The position numbers were made by a program, and so were the translations under genes. A stretch of DNA of 64,000 bases from Callorhinus ursinus (taxonomy: Eukaryota; Chordata; Mammalia; Carnivora; Otariidae), in assembly GCF_003265705.1 (NCBI RefSeq), contig NW_020312966.1, forward strand, positions 20,132,090 to 20,196,089, given 5' to 3'. Below are positions 45,961 to 57,718 of this stretch, one piece after another. Position 1 is the stretch's first letter. Each line of letters begins with the position of its first letter. The notes beneath the pieces are model-generated. The model made no database searches, had not been told where the DNA came from, and saw nothing but the letters and a program-made list of their open reading frames with translations.

Positions 45961-46304
45961 TCATTATTTTTTTAAAGCCAAGAAATAAATCAGAAACATT
46001 AAAAAAAAAAAAAAAACCCGCAGGAGAGAAGCAAGGAGACAGAAAAATTTAGTTTTACTGCACCAGGCCTATAGAGTGCTATGCCTAGCCTTTCTTTCAA
46101 TGCTGATTATGTGCAGATAGAATGCCAGGACCTGCCCTTGAGGAAAACTGCTCCAGGCCCCCTGTCCAGTTGTGTTCAGTTACCTTCTCAAAGGCCCCAG
46201 GCACCACTTGCTCATGGATAGGGGAGAGGGGAGAGGTTGATAAGAGCAGGAAGAGTTGAGGAGCAGGGATCTGTGCTGTGTGCCTTGTGCTTTCATAGTA
46301 ATTT

Positions 46305-46519
46305 CTTTTTTTTTTTTCTGAAGATTTATTTACTTATTTGAGAGAGAGAGACAGAGCACTCATGCACACATGACGAGGGAGGGGGCAGAGGGAGAGGGAG
46401 AAGCAGACTCCCCGTTGAGCATGGAGCCTAACGATGTGGGGTTCATGGACCCTGAGATCATAACCTAAGCCAAAATCAAGAGCGGGCTGCTCAACTGACT
46501 AAGCCACCCAGGTGCCCCA
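46305..46519 (-). mobile_element. Can-SINE, minus strand, 15-bp perfect target duplication
   Basis: Reverse-complement Can-SINE flanked by CTTTCATAGTAATTT at 46290-46304 and 46520-46534. The right duplication abuts the solo LTR that follows. Confidence 0.96.
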
Positions 46520-46534
46520 CTTTCATAGTAATTT

Positions 46535-47160
46535 TGTTGTGGAACCTGGACTGCATCGCCCAACGGAAGAACAAGCAGCACCCGGAGATCTTGGAGGACA
46601 GGAGGTTTATTTAACGCCAGCAGGCTCAGGGGAGAGTGTCTCCAAAGGTCTGAGCCCTGAGCACAAACAAAGGGGGCAATTTATACACTTCTACTTCCGC
46701 ATACTTGGCCCTTTTGGCGCCTGCACGAAGCGGGGCAGGGAGAGGAGCCCAGATTGGTGCACGCGGGAAGCAGAGCAGGAGAAGAACCCGGAAGAGCCCC
46801 GGGGCAAGGACTGGGACTCTCTCACTGGCACCGTTAGCCATGGACACAGATTTTCCTTATCAATTTCATGAAAATACCAGGAAGAGGGGAAGCTGGAGCA
46901 AGAAAGAACTTTCTGAGCCATTCTTGCTGCTTTACTCCTTCTTGCCTCGGTCTCACCTCCAAATTCCACAGCTTACTTCATAACATCTTTGCTTTCTCTT
47001 ACTCCTTCCCTTTCCGAGGCTCCCTGTTTCTCAGCCTGTGTGACCTCGGCTTGGATGCACCTGCCCCACAATGACCATTCCCCAAACCCAAATCCCCTCT
47101 GACCACCCAGCATTAGGAGTTGGCATTTTGGTCCTTGCTATTCCCAGTCTGGCTATCACA
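46535..47160 (-). mobile_element. Probable solo LTR of an ERV1/gamma-type retrovirus, minus strand
   Basis: A 626-bp block bounded by TGT...ACA. Read on the minus strand it has U3, a TATA box (TATAAA, plus-strand 46680-46685), about 75 nt later a poly(A) signal AATAAA (46606-46611), and a short U5 ending ...CCACAACA. It is GC-richer than its surroundings. No gag, pol or env sequence is next to it, so it appears to be a solo LTR. The flanking bases do not show a clear 4-6 bp duplication, and the ends may shift by a few bases. Frames at 46512-46983 are inside the LTR and not genes. Confidence 0.75.
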
Positions 47161-48017
47161 GCACACACTTCATGGAAGAACCGAGACAATAAAGAAATAA
47201 TCTATTAAATATTTGTGAAACTACCCACCCAACTCAGTTTAAAACCTTCTGTGGACTCTGCTGTTTTTCACCCTATTTTTTGCACTTTGGGGGAAAATAC
47301 AGAGAACCCATATGTAATTTTTTTACCCCATTTATTGTACTTTGGGAGAAAATATATATAGCCCATATATACTTTTCATCTTTTAATTATTTAGCTTCCT
47401 AAATTAAAATTACAAAGATACTCTCTTCATGGTAAAATTACCAATATTTTTCTCTCCTATTTCTTTTGGCAATTATTTGGCATAACTGAAATAGATAGTA
47501 CTAACCTTATAATGGAATTCTACATTATTTATGAAAGCTACTCTTGTTTTAGGATGACTATTTTCCTTACAAGGGCAAGGAGGTGACATAAAAGAAAAGG
47601 AAATGGGGATCATCCCCTGGCCTCTTCCTACCACTTAAAGCTGCCACATCCAGGACCGCTTGCAGGATACTACATGAACATAAAACGTGGAAAGCCTCAA
47701 CTCTCAGAGTTAAGTATAAAAATGAAGTTTCTATTGCTTCATTTATCAAAAATAGAGTGGTTTCAATGCAACCTCCCACACTGAATTCTATAGCGGCCTA
47801 ATTAAGGAGACTTTCCAGACTGTTCAGGAAAATTCTAACGCCAGCCATGTTTATTGCACAGATTCAGATATTACTGCAAAGACCCTTCTCCTGGCACTGG
47901 TTTGGCTCTCAGCAACCATTTCTTACTTTGCCTCACTTGTCAGCTCTGCTACCGCTTGACAAACAGCCTCTTCCAGGAGTCAACGTTTTTGAAGACCTGA
48001 GGAAAACAGCCTAAGTT

Positions 48018-48215
48018 GTTTTTCTTTAAAGATTTTTATTTATTTATTTGAGAGCGAGAGAGAGAGCCTGCACACGTGAGCAGGGGCAGAAGGAGAGGGA
48101 GAAGCAGACTCCCCACCAAGTAGGGAGCCCAATGCGGGGCTCAATCCCAGGACCCTGGGGATTATGATCCGAGGCAAAGGCAGACGCTTAACCACCTGAG
48201 CCACCCAGGTGCCCC
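48018..48215 (-). mobile_element. Can-SINE, minus strand
   Basis: Reverse-complement Can-SINE: CTTTAAAGATTTTTATTTATT, 'gagagggagaagcagactcc' and head 'cctgagccacccaggtgcccc'. Confidence 0.95.
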
Positions 48216-48599
48216 AAGATCATAAATTTTAAGATGGTAGAAGAGCATTTTAAGCTGCTTAAAAAAAAAAAAATGCCTAGAGGTATTTTAACAACATATT
48301 GGAGCATTGAACACTTGACTCACATTATGCTTTGAAAGGTAAGAGATTGGTATGTGTTGAGTTTCTTCTAAAACCATAAACAGAAATGCTGGAATGGAAG
48401 GGATGTGGGAATCAGATCACATGATGATTCCTAAAAACATATAAACTGCTCATTTCAGAATCACCCAAAATGAAGGAAGTTGGTCTTTGCTCTATGAGAA
48501 GTAGATCAAGAATATTGCAAGTGTTTGCTTCCTTTCCTTACTAATTCATATTCTTTCCACACAGTGCTGTTAGATAAAATAAGCTGAAAAACAAATCAG

Positions 48600-49185
48600 T
48601 GAGGGGAACCCTTTTGCACTGTGGTGGGAATGTAAATTAGTGCGGCCGTTATAGAAAACAGTATGGAGGTTCCTCAAACAATTAAAAATAGAGCTACCCT
48701 ATGATCCAGCAATTCCGCTTCTAGGTATTTATCTGAAGGAAATGAAATCACTATCTTAAAAATACATATGCATCCCCATGCTCACTGTAGCGTTATTCAC
48801 AATAGCCAAAACATGGAGATACCTAAGAGTCAACCCATCGATAGATAAAGAAAATGTGATACATATTTAGCCATAAAAGTTATTCAGCAAACAAAGAAGG
48901 AAATTCTGCCATTTGCAACAACATGGTTGGAATTTGAGGGCATTATGCTAAGTGAAATGAGTTAGACAGAGAAAAACAAATACAGTATGATCTCACTTGT
49001 ATGTAGAATCTGAAAAAGAAAAACTCACAGACCCAGAGACAGACTGGTGGTTGCCAGAGGCAGGAGGTGGGGAGGTGGGTGACATGGGTGAATGTGGTTA
49101 AAAGGTACAGACTGCCAGTTATAAAGTAAGTAAGTTCTGCGGATATAATGTACAGCATGTTGACTATAGTCAAGTTAAAAAAAAG
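48600..49185 (+). mobile_element. LINE-1 (L1MA/MB-like) ORF2 end and 3' UTR, sense
   Basis: 'gcactgtggtgggaatgtaaatt', 'cctatgatccagcaattccgcttctaggtatttatc', 'attcacaatagccaaaacatgg', 'gcatgctaagtgaaatgag'-like and 'ggttgccagaggcaggagg' are the classic 3' end of mammalian L1M copies. About 585 bp, 5' truncated. Confidence 0.88.
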
Positions 49186-49229
49186 ACAAACAAAAAAACA
49201 AATCAGAGAGGCAATTAAGAAATGAAAAA

Positions 49230-49333
49230 AGAGACACCTGGCTGGCTCAGTCAGTACAACACGCAGCTCTTGATCTCAAGGTCGTTAGCTCGAGCCCCTC
49301 GTTGGGCATAGAGATTATTTAAAAGAAAAAAAG
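49230..49333 (+). mobile_element. Short Can-SINE, plus strand
   Basis: 'acacctggctggctcagtcagtacaacacg...gagcccctcgttgggcatagagattatttaaaa' is the short head-only subtype in sense orientation. Confidence 0.88.
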
Positions 49334-49334
49334 A

Positions 49335-49532
49335 GGGGCACCTGGGTGGCTCAGTCATTAAGCATCTGCCTTCGGCTCAGGTCATGATCCCAGGGTCCTG
49401 GGATCAAGCCCCGCATCGGGCTCCCTGCTCAGCGGGGAGCCTGCTTCTCCCTCTCCCACTCCCCCTGTTTGTGTTCCCTCTCTCGCTGCGTCTCTTTCTG
49501 TCAAATAAATCAATAAAACATTTTTTAAAAAA
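49335..49532 (+). mobile_element. Can-SINE, plus strand (young type)
   Basis: Head GGGGCACCTGGGTGGCTC, 'ctgccttcggctcagg', 'tcccactccccctgtttgtg', CAAATAAATCAATAAAAC, merging into a (GAAA)n tract. Confidence 0.95.
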
Positions 49533-49535
49533 TGA

Positions 49536-49571
<36 letters not shown>

Positions 49572-49692
49572 AGAAAGAAAGAAAGAAAGANNNNNNNNNN
49601 NNNNNNNNNNNNNNNNNNNNNNNNNNNNNNNNNNNNNNNNNNNNNNNNNNNNNNNNNNNNNNNNNNNNNNNNNNNNNNNNNNNNNNNNNNGA

Positions 49693-49724
<32 letters not shown>

Positions 49725-49746
49725 AAAAAAGAAAGAAAAAGAAAGA
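49533..49746. repeat. (GAAA)n tract containing a 100-N assembly gap
   Basis: GAAA repeats occupy about 49533-49590 and 49691-49746, with exactly 100 Ns at 49591-49690. A 100-N block is a common convention for a gap of unknown size, so the true length is unknown. Lysine/glutamate/arginine-rich frames spanning it are artefacts. Confidence 0.97.
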
Positions 49747-49938
49747 GGGGTGCCTGGGTGGCTCAGTCGGTTAAGTGTCTGCCTTCGGCTCAGGTCTTGA
49801 TCCCAGGGTCGTGGGATCAAGCCCCGCATCGGGCTCCGTGCTCAGCAGAGAGTCTGCTTCTCCCTCTCCCTCTGCCTGCCTGTCTGCCTACTTGTGATCT
49901 CTCTCTCTCTGTCAAATAAATACAATTTTTAAAAAAAG
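49747..49938 (+). mobile_element. Can-SINE, plus strand
   Basis: Head GGGGTGCCTGGGTGGCTC, full body with CTCTCTCTCTGTCAAATAAAT and a short A tail. Confidence 0.95.
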
Positions 49939-50239
49939 AGTTGTCTTCAAGATAATATGTACATAGTGATGAGATTAGCATGCATGATGCATGTTTGCTA
50001 GAAAAGAAACGCTAATTCAACTCCAACATCTTTAGAACCAACACGAAGAGAGAAATCAGTTACATGGTTCAGAGTTGATAGGATCCAACAAACCAGGGCT
50101 CAGGAGAAGTCCTAGCTATTCCTTGGTTCTAAGATCCTGAAATCACAGTTTCTCTGAGAATCTTCACAGAAATAATACGGTTTAAATGTCATAAACAACA
50201 AAAATTATTCAATTCAGCAAATGTTTATTGAGCTTTGAT

Positions 50240-50520
50240 AATATGTCATTAATTTTATGTGTCAGCTTGGCTGGGCCATGGTGCCCAGATAGGTGGGCAA
50301 ATAATATTCTGGATGTTTCTGTGAAGATGTTTTTGGATGAGATTGACAGCTAAACCTGTGAACTTTGAGTAAAGCAGATTGCCCTCTGCGATGTGGGTGA
50401 GCTTCTTCCTATCAGTTCAAAGTTCAAATAGAGCAAAATACTGATCTGTGTAGACATATATATACACAGACAGAGTCTATTGGTTCTGTTTTCTGGAGAA
50501 CTCTGATTAATGTAGTAGAA
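50240..50520. repeat. Old LTR/DNA-type repeat remnant (family not named)
   Basis: 'attaattttatgtgtcagcttggctgggccatggtgcccagatag' and 'ctattggttctgttttctggagaactctgattaatg' are well-known motifs of a common mammalian interspersed repeat whose family I cannot assign with certainty. Confidence 0.6.
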
Positions 50521-51419
50521 ACCTTTTCAGGGTCTGCCCGTCCTCCAACTATCAAAACTTCCTATCAAACCATAGGGGCCCAGGTAGCCCCTCTTCTATT
50601 ACATGATCTGCATTTCTGAGACTCAGCTGATTGAAACAGTCTCTTGCCCCAGAGTTGGAATTGGAGGTAAGAGAAATTAGTGTCTGTTTCTTGAATGGCT
50701 GAGATGTAACCATTCTGGAGCATTGTGCAGCCATCCTCCCATGCACTGAGTAGCCGAGAAAGCCACCACAATTAGAGAAGAGAGAGTTCCAGGAGTTCAG
50801 AGAAGCAGGGATAGAGACAAAGAGAGCAATGAGTTCCACATGCTTCCTGAAGCTAGCTGCCCAGGAATTCTCCTTACAGTAAACTCTTCATTGTTTAATT
50901 GGGCTTGAGTTTGTTGTTTCCATTACTTGCTACCCAAAGAGCCTAATGAATATAACCTAGTGTGTCACACAATGCGTCAACCACTAGGGATACAGAGATA
51001 AAAAAAAAAAAAAAAAAGATATGGTTTCCATGCCACACCCCCACCCCACTAACTCCCCACCAAAAAAAAGACATGGTCCCTTCCTGTAAGAAACCTCCAG
51101 TACCCAAGGGAGAGGTACATATGTAAGCAGATAAATTCCATACAGTACAATAAGCGAGGAAATGTTTAGTGTTGCCAGGTTCAGAAAAGAAAAATGAAAA
51201 CAGGATGCCTGGTTAAATTCGAACTTCAGATCAACAATAGACAATTTTTTAGTAGAAGTGTTCTCGAAATATTTTATCTGGCAACCTCAGAGATATACTG
51301 TATAGAGATGTCAGAGAAAGGGGGGACTTAACCCAAAGTGAGGTGTCTCAGAAATCTTATTTTATTTATTTAGTTAGTTGGTTCTTTCCCGGAGAAAAGA
51401 GTGCTTTTGGTTGAGTTTT

Positions 51420-51620
51420 CTTTTTTTCTTAAGATATTATTTATTTATTTGACAGAGAGAGAGAGACAGCAAGAGCAGGAACACAAGCAGGAGGAGTGGG
51501 AAAGGCCAAAGCAGGCTTCCCACTGAGCAGGGAGCCTGATGTGGAGCTCAATCCCAGGACCCTGGGATCATGACCTGAACCAAAGGCAGATGCTTAACCA
51601 ATGAGCCACCCAGGCGCCCC
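51420..51620 (-). mobile_element. Can-SINE, minus strand
   Basis: Reverse-complement SINE of young type ('aacacaagcaggaggagtggg'). TGAGTTTT at 51412-51419 and 51621-51628 is the target duplication. Confidence 0.95.
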
Positions 51621-52410
51621 TGAGTTTTGAAAAATAAATAAGAGTTCACCAGATCAAGAAATGTGGTAAGAGTTTTTGAGTGAAAAAGAGAAAACCACTC
51701 CACCAAAGGCACAGAAGCATGGCATATCTGTGTGTGTGTAGAAAACTCCAGCATCTTGGTATTGCTAAAGCTCAGGAGCTCCAGGCAATGAGATGAAAAA
51801 TGTCAGTAGACGTATTGGAATTAAGATGACATGCTAAACACAAACAATGATTTCCCTTCCTGTGCATATGCCTATTGGAATGTCAGGAAAGATATTTTAA
51901 AAGCAGTAATTCATGACACTAGAAATCTAGAAGGGCTGTAGGCAGCAGATAAAAGAGTTAAAGAATTCCTGGAAAACAGAACATTGAAAGCATCAGATTA
52001 ACAAAGAAATAAAGAAATTTTGGCTACAGAAACTGTAGCCAAAACACACACAGGAGAGAGTCACTTCAATGGGGGTAGGTAGAAGGGTAAGAACAGATTT
52101 ACCTAAGGAAACCCCAAGTTCATTGTCAAGAAATAGGAGAAAAGAGAAGAGCCTGGACACATCATTATGATAATTATTGAAAGATCTGGCCTGGAACAGC
52201 AGGATCTATTGGATTTCCCTCCCCTCCCCATGTTGCTAGCCAACAGTTTGCTTCCAGAATAAAGGGCTGAGGATATGTTTTCCTAAGCATGGCAGGAAAG
52301 GGTCCAAGTTAGAAAACAAAGGAGGAGCCATTGGTGACTCCAGACTTTGGCCAAGACTATGGAGGGAGAAAATTCCAAACTAAAGTCATGAGCACTACTC
52401 TCTAAAGAGA

Positions 52411-52620
52411 GGGGATGCCTGGGTGGCTCAGTCAGTTAACCGTCTGCCTTGGGCTCAGGTCATGATCTTGGGGTCCAGGGATCAAGCCCCGAGCTGGGTT
52501 CCCTGCTCAGCGGGGAGTCTGCTTCTCCCTCTCCCTCTGCCTTTCCCCACACTGGTGAGTGCTTTCTCCCTCTCAAATAAATAAATAAATAAAATCTTAA
52601 AAACAACAACAACAACAAAC
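52411..52620 (+). mobile_element. Can-SINE, plus strand
   Basis: Head GGGGATGCCTGGGTGGCTC, tail AAATAAATAAATAAATAAAATC with (AAC)n. CTACTCTCTAAAGAGAG and CTACTCTTTAAAGAGAG flank it, differing at one base. Confidence 0.95.
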
Positions 52621-52788
52621 AACTACTCTTTAAAGAGAGAATTGTGTTTCAGGAGATAGGTAGAGGGCCCCAGATAAGAGTCAGCTGCCTCCATAACCAC
52701 TCACTCTCTCTCTGCACATATATATATGTATATATATTATCTTTCCACCTTGACAAATACTCCTGAATAACAGAATATTTAAAAAAAA

Positions 52789-52985
52789 TTTTTTTTAAAG
52801 ATTTATTTATTTATTTGAGAGAAAAAGAGGTGCAGAAGGGCAGAGGGAGAGGGAGAGAGAAACTAAAGCAGACTCCATGCTGAGTGCAGAGCCCAACACG
52901 GGGCCAGATTCCACGACCCAGAGATCATGAACTGAGCAGAAACCAGGAGTCGGATGCTCAACCAACTGCACCATCTAGGCGCCCC
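52789..52985 (-). mobile_element. Can-SINE, minus strand
   Basis: Reverse-complement SINE: TTTTTTTTAAAGATTTATTTATT, 'gactccatgctgagtgcagagccc' and a worn head 'caactgcaccatctaggcgcccc'. Confidence 0.94.
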
Positions 52986-53215
52986 GAAAACCAAAGTATT
53001 TTAAAGTACGCAAAGCCATGGTTTTGCAAAATATCAACAAGGTCTGACTTTAATTAGTATTGCACCTGTCTGGATACTCTGTTGATGGGCTGATTATGTT
53101 TAGATGTACGGGGGAGGGGGAATCTAGAATTCATGTTATATTTATTCCCTAACATTTCTTTTTCTTGACCATTTTGGTAAAATCACTAACTATATTGTTA
53201 CAGTCAAGATTTTTA

Positions 53216-53417
53216 GGGGCGCCTGGGTGGCTTAGTCATTAAGCGTCTGCCTTCGGCTCAGGTCATGATCCCAGGGTCCTGGGATCAAGCCCCGCATCGG
53301 GCTCCCTGCTCGGCGGGAAGCCTGCTTCTCCCTCTCCCACTCCCCCTGCTGGTGTTCCCTCTCTCGCTGTGTCTCTCTCTGTCAAATAAATAAATAAAAT
53401 CTTTAAAAAAAAGAAAA
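53216..53417 (+). mobile_element. Can-SINE, plus strand (young type)
   Basis: Nearly consensus copy: GGGGCGCCTGGGTGGCTTAG... CTCTCTCTGTCAAATAAATA, AATAAAATCTTT. AAGATTTTTA duplicated at 53206-53215 and 53418-53427. Confidence 0.96.
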
Positions 53418-54470
53418 AAGATTTTTACATAATTTGTCTGCTATTGAAAGTAACTATCTGAAGGATTAAAAATAAAATGTAGTCTTTAAGATGTACAAAA
53501 TTTATATTGCATTTATCAAAATGTGTAAATTTAAGTAAATGTGATAATTATTTTTCATAAGTTTTCAAAAATGATATTTTCTTCTAAAATATTTAAAATT
53601 TTCAGAATTAAATGACAAACTGCAAATCAAAGTTCATGAGTATTGAATTTTTTAATCAAATTATTTTAGAGATGAAATTTAAATTTAATTTTTATAAATT
53701 TTATTTAACCAATATTAATTTTTAAATAAAAGGCACTAAAAGCTAGTTAAAAATTTAATTTTCACTGTCCATCTAGTTGCCAATAGAAAGGATCAGCACC
53801 ATGTTACATGCTTATTATATTCTAAACATATATATATACAAATTTAAAAGCAATATGATTTATTCAACATTGCAAAATTTTATTCAGCTGTCATGTAGAA
53901 TTGTTTCAAATATTGAGCTAATTCAAGAGAACCTCCAGATCTACAAAGGCAAGCCAGAAAATGGATGCTCAGGCTTCTTAGAAAATAATTCTTCATTATG
54001 TAAGAAACTATTGCATTCAACTTGAGAGGAAGGATTTGTCACAGTAATTAATTTGTATTTTCTCTTCTTTCAATGATTCTGCCTCTCGAATCCTCCATGC
54101 TGAAACAATACCTATTTCTGAACTCGATAGGGCACAACTCACAAGACTTTATGCAGTTTGGACAGGATTGTCTCTTTTTGTTTCAAGGTCACAGACACGA
54201 GGCAAGGAAAAGTGTTTCTCTGAGGTTTGAATACAGTTAGCATGAGAGCATATGTTGAGGGATGCAGATCTTACTGTGCCAGGACCAAGGGCCCAGCCTG
54301 AGTGGAAAAGGCACTTATGTGTTCTTTAACCATTTATTTTTGTGCAGAGCCTTTTATGTCCAGCTCTCAGAGTGTTGATGCCCCCAACACTTCACCTTTG
54401 TCTCATGATTCACCTCTCACCTACAATCATCAGAATCAGTGTTCTGTGATCAAAACTTGAACCCACTGGG

Positions 54471-54659
54471 GTGCCTGGTAGCTCAGGTGGTTAAGGGTCT
54501 GACTCTTGGTTTTGGCTCAGCTCATGGTCTCTGGGTCATGAGATTGAGCCCCACGTCAGGCTCCTGGGCATGGAGCCTGCTTAAGATTCTCTCTCTACCT
54601 CTGCTCTTCCCCATCTCTCTCTCTCTGTCCCTCTATAAATAAACAAAACAAAACAAAAA
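54471..54659 (+). mobile_element. Can-SINE, plus strand, 20-bp perfect target duplication
   Basis: Older 'ctgactcttggttttggctc' subtype. CAAAACTTGAACCCACTGGG stands at 54451-54470 and again at 54660-54679, with the tail made of AAAAC repeats. Confidence 0.96.
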
Positions 54660-55609
54660 CAAAACTTGAACCCACTGGGATAGGTGACCAGAAAGCCTCA
54701 TTTGGGCATGGAAATAAGCTGTGGAATCTAGACCCACAAGAAAAAAAAAAAAAAGCAAGAACCACCAAACACTTAAGAAAAATCAACACTATGGAAGAGA
54801 GACACCAAAGGCAACAAATAAGAGAATTGACACTTGGAAACACAATGTTAATAAGAGGGGAAGCAGGCAATGGCCAGATCCTGACAGGCTTTATTGGTCA
54901 TGCTGAGGAGATTGGACTTTATGGAGTTGTCGGAGGGCCTGTGGAAGGTTTCCACCAGGGAATGGCTTTATCATATTCGGGTAATAGATAGGTCACTGGT
55001 TGCAGTGTGAGAAATAGTTTTAAGAGGAATAAGATTAGATGCAGGAAACAATTTAGGAATCTATTTAATAGTCCAGACGGGAGTTGATGGAGGCCTGAAC
55101 TAAGGCATGGGATAAAGAAAATAGTCTGAAAGGACTCAGTAGATATAATCATTAGAACATAATGATTGATTGGAGGTAAGGAAGGAGGATAAAAATCAGT
55201 CAAGGATAATATCCAGGTTTCTGGTGTTTAGACTGATGGGATCATTGTGTTGCTAATTGATTTTGAAAAATGGGAGCAGAAGCAGATTTGGTTAAAATTA
55301 AAATTTAAAAATTAATAGTCATAACAAATAACAGCAAATAGTGATGGGATGGATGACACTTACTGAGCTTCTACTATATGCTATTTATGATTCCGTTTCA
55401 TTCTTTAAACTAACTACACCTATTATTCCAGTTAATGCTATACACATTTTGAAAAATGGATACTATTAATTAGTCTCTTTTGACAGGAAAAAAACTGAGG
55501 TGTAGCAGGGTCACCTAACTTGCCCGAACTCATAGACAATACCCTTGATAAATAGTGTTATTGTCATTGTAGCAAATAGTGTATTGGGATTGTTTCTTAT
55601 AATGTCTGC

Positions 55610-56110
55610 TTTAATTTACTGCTGCATAACAAAATACCAAAAGGTATTGGTTTAAACCAATAATAAACATTCATCATACCACACCTTTTCTGTGGATCAG
55701 GAATTCAGGAGCAGCTTAGTTAGGTAGTCCTCATTTCGGATGTCTCATGGGGTTGTAATCAAGATGTCAGCCAGGGCAATAGTCATCTGAAGGCTTGACT
55801 GGGATTGGAGGGTTCACTTCAAGATGCTGCACTCTCATGGTTGGCGCACTGGTGCCATGATTGGCAGGAGGCTTCAGTTCCTTCCCATGTGGCCCTCTCC
55901 ACAGGGCTGCTTGAGTGTCCTCAGGACATGGCGGCTGACTTCTGCAGCGTGAATGATCCAAGAAAGAAAGAGATAGGAGCTACAATATCTTTTATGTCTT
56001 AGCCTCAGAAATCACACAGTGTCATTTCCTCACTGTCCAGACTCAGTGTAGGAGGAGAATAGAGAGAGATGAGCATCATTGGGGTCATCTTGGATACTGG
56101 TTGCCACGTG
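55610..56110 (+). repeat. Probable old LTR remnant (MLT/MaLR-like)
   Basis: 'actgctgcataacaaaataccaaaagg', 'ttctgtggatcaggaattcaggagcagcttag', 'gtcagccagggcaatagtcatctgaaggcttgactggg' and 'ccatgtggccctctccacagggctgcttgag' are motifs of a common old mammalian LTR. Subfamily not assigned. Confidence 0.6.
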
Positions 56111-56399
56111 TCCCTTAATTTGGCCATGTGGCATTAGGTCACAGTACCTTCGACAGTGGTCTGGCTCTCAGCTCATCTGACTTAACCGATGGATAGATTT
56201 TTGGAGACAAGCGTGTGCTCCATACCCTGAAGGCAATCCTTTATTAATATTGTATCTGTCAATGAAGCTTTAGTCAATGTTAAGCATCAGGAAATTTGAC
56301 ATTGTAATCCCTGACAAGTTCCTTGAGGGCAATAAGCCTCCCCTGATGGTTAGCAATATAGAAGGCCTAGCATAGCTGATCTCTGTCTACATGGAACCC

Positions 56400-56605
56400 T
56401 CATCCCTGGCCACTCTCTGCCCATTCATACATTCCACTGTCACCCTCATTTTCCCCCACCTTGGAGCCTTTGAAGCTGCAGTTGCCTCTGCCTGGAATGC
56501 TTTCCCTTGCTTCCTCCCACTCCTTCTCTCCCTTGGCTTCTTATTCTAGACTTCAGCTTACTTGTCATTACCTCAGAGAGAGCATCCCTGCTGACATGGG
56601 ACTCA
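56400..56605 (+). repeat. L2 LINE fragment
   Basis: 'cagttgcctctgcctggaatgctttccc' and 'cttcagcttacttgtcattacctcagagagagcatccctg' follow the L2 3' consensus. Confidence 0.8.
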
Positions 56606-56964
56606 CATGGAGCTATGGCCTCTCATAATTGGGGTTCCTGAGCTATGTTCTGCCAGGAAGCAGGTGAAAAGAAATCTGTTTTACCTGAGGAAGACAGCTA
56701 CATTAGCACTCTCATGGGGGGAAGAAAAGGCGCCATTTGTTATGGTTGTCATGAATAATAAAGACAATCATTGCTACCATTTGTCAGTACTTAGATAGCA
56801 GTTGTGCCCTTGTCCTCATCTCCTTCAGGATTTACTTGCATAAACTGATAGTGAATAAAAGGGACTTTACTAAAGATGTCAAGGGAAGAATGAGAAGTAA
56901 ACAATCTGAAAAAAAAAAAAAATCTCCCTTAGATACCCCTGTTGCTCTGACATAGGGATATTTC

Positions 56965-57113
56965 TGGGGGTTTTTTGAGGGGTAGTCCACTTTTTCTTTT
57001 AATTAGGCTCCATGCCCAGTGTGGAGCCCAATGTGGGGCTTGAACTCACCACCCTGAGATCAAGACCTGAGATCAAGAGTCAGATGCTTAACCAATTGAG
57101 CCACCCAGGCGCC
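56965..57113 (-). mobile_element. Short Can-SINE, minus strand, 18-bp perfect target duplication
   Basis: 'gtggggcttgaactcaccaccctgagatc...ccaattgagccacccaggcgcc' in reverse complement. CTGACATAGGGATATTTC flanks it at 56947-56964 and 57114-57131. Confidence 0.95.
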
Positions 57114-57718
57114 CTGACATAGGGATATTTCATCCAGTGTCCTGCTGTAAATACTTACTAAGCAGGTCTTTGGAAGGTGGGAAGGGCTCATTTGTACACT
57201 TGCCAGGTGCCGTGGTGTAAATATTCTCACCATGGTTAATCGCACACTACCAACACAGTATCACCAAACACAGAGCTGGAAGGAGATGCCAACAATCAGC
57301 CCTAGGAAGCCAATAGGAGCCAGCTCCAGCACATCCTAACACCCATTCAACACCAACGTCTTTAATTCTTTTATTTTCTTCCTCAGATTTATTCCATCTC
57401 TCAGCCCCTAACCATCAAACTTTGTCTATCCAGACCCTATTAGGCATTCAGAAAAGCAAAAGGTCTTCAGTTAATGCATTCATCCTTCCTAGAAAGCGGT
57501 CAATTTTGATAGCAGAGCTTGACTTTTGGGGTCTTGGGTCAAAGAAGCCCATCAAAGTATTTCTCTTAAACTCATGTGCTAGAGCCAAGAGTAATTCAAG
57601 AGAACGTTATTTCCTGTTTTTCCTTATACATGCATCATTTCATTTATAATCTTTGTAACTGTCATTTGGGGTATCATTACCCAATTTTCCATTTAGGAAA
57701 TTGATGTTGAGGGATTTT

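Noticed and set aside
46512..46983. Open frames of 92-119 codons as viral or cellular genes
   Set aside because: They lie inside the solo LTR across its TATA and poly(A) signals, on both strands.
49384..49829. Long lysine-rich frames on both strands across the N gap
   Set aside because: They are made of SINE sequence, GAAA repeats and 100 unknown bases.
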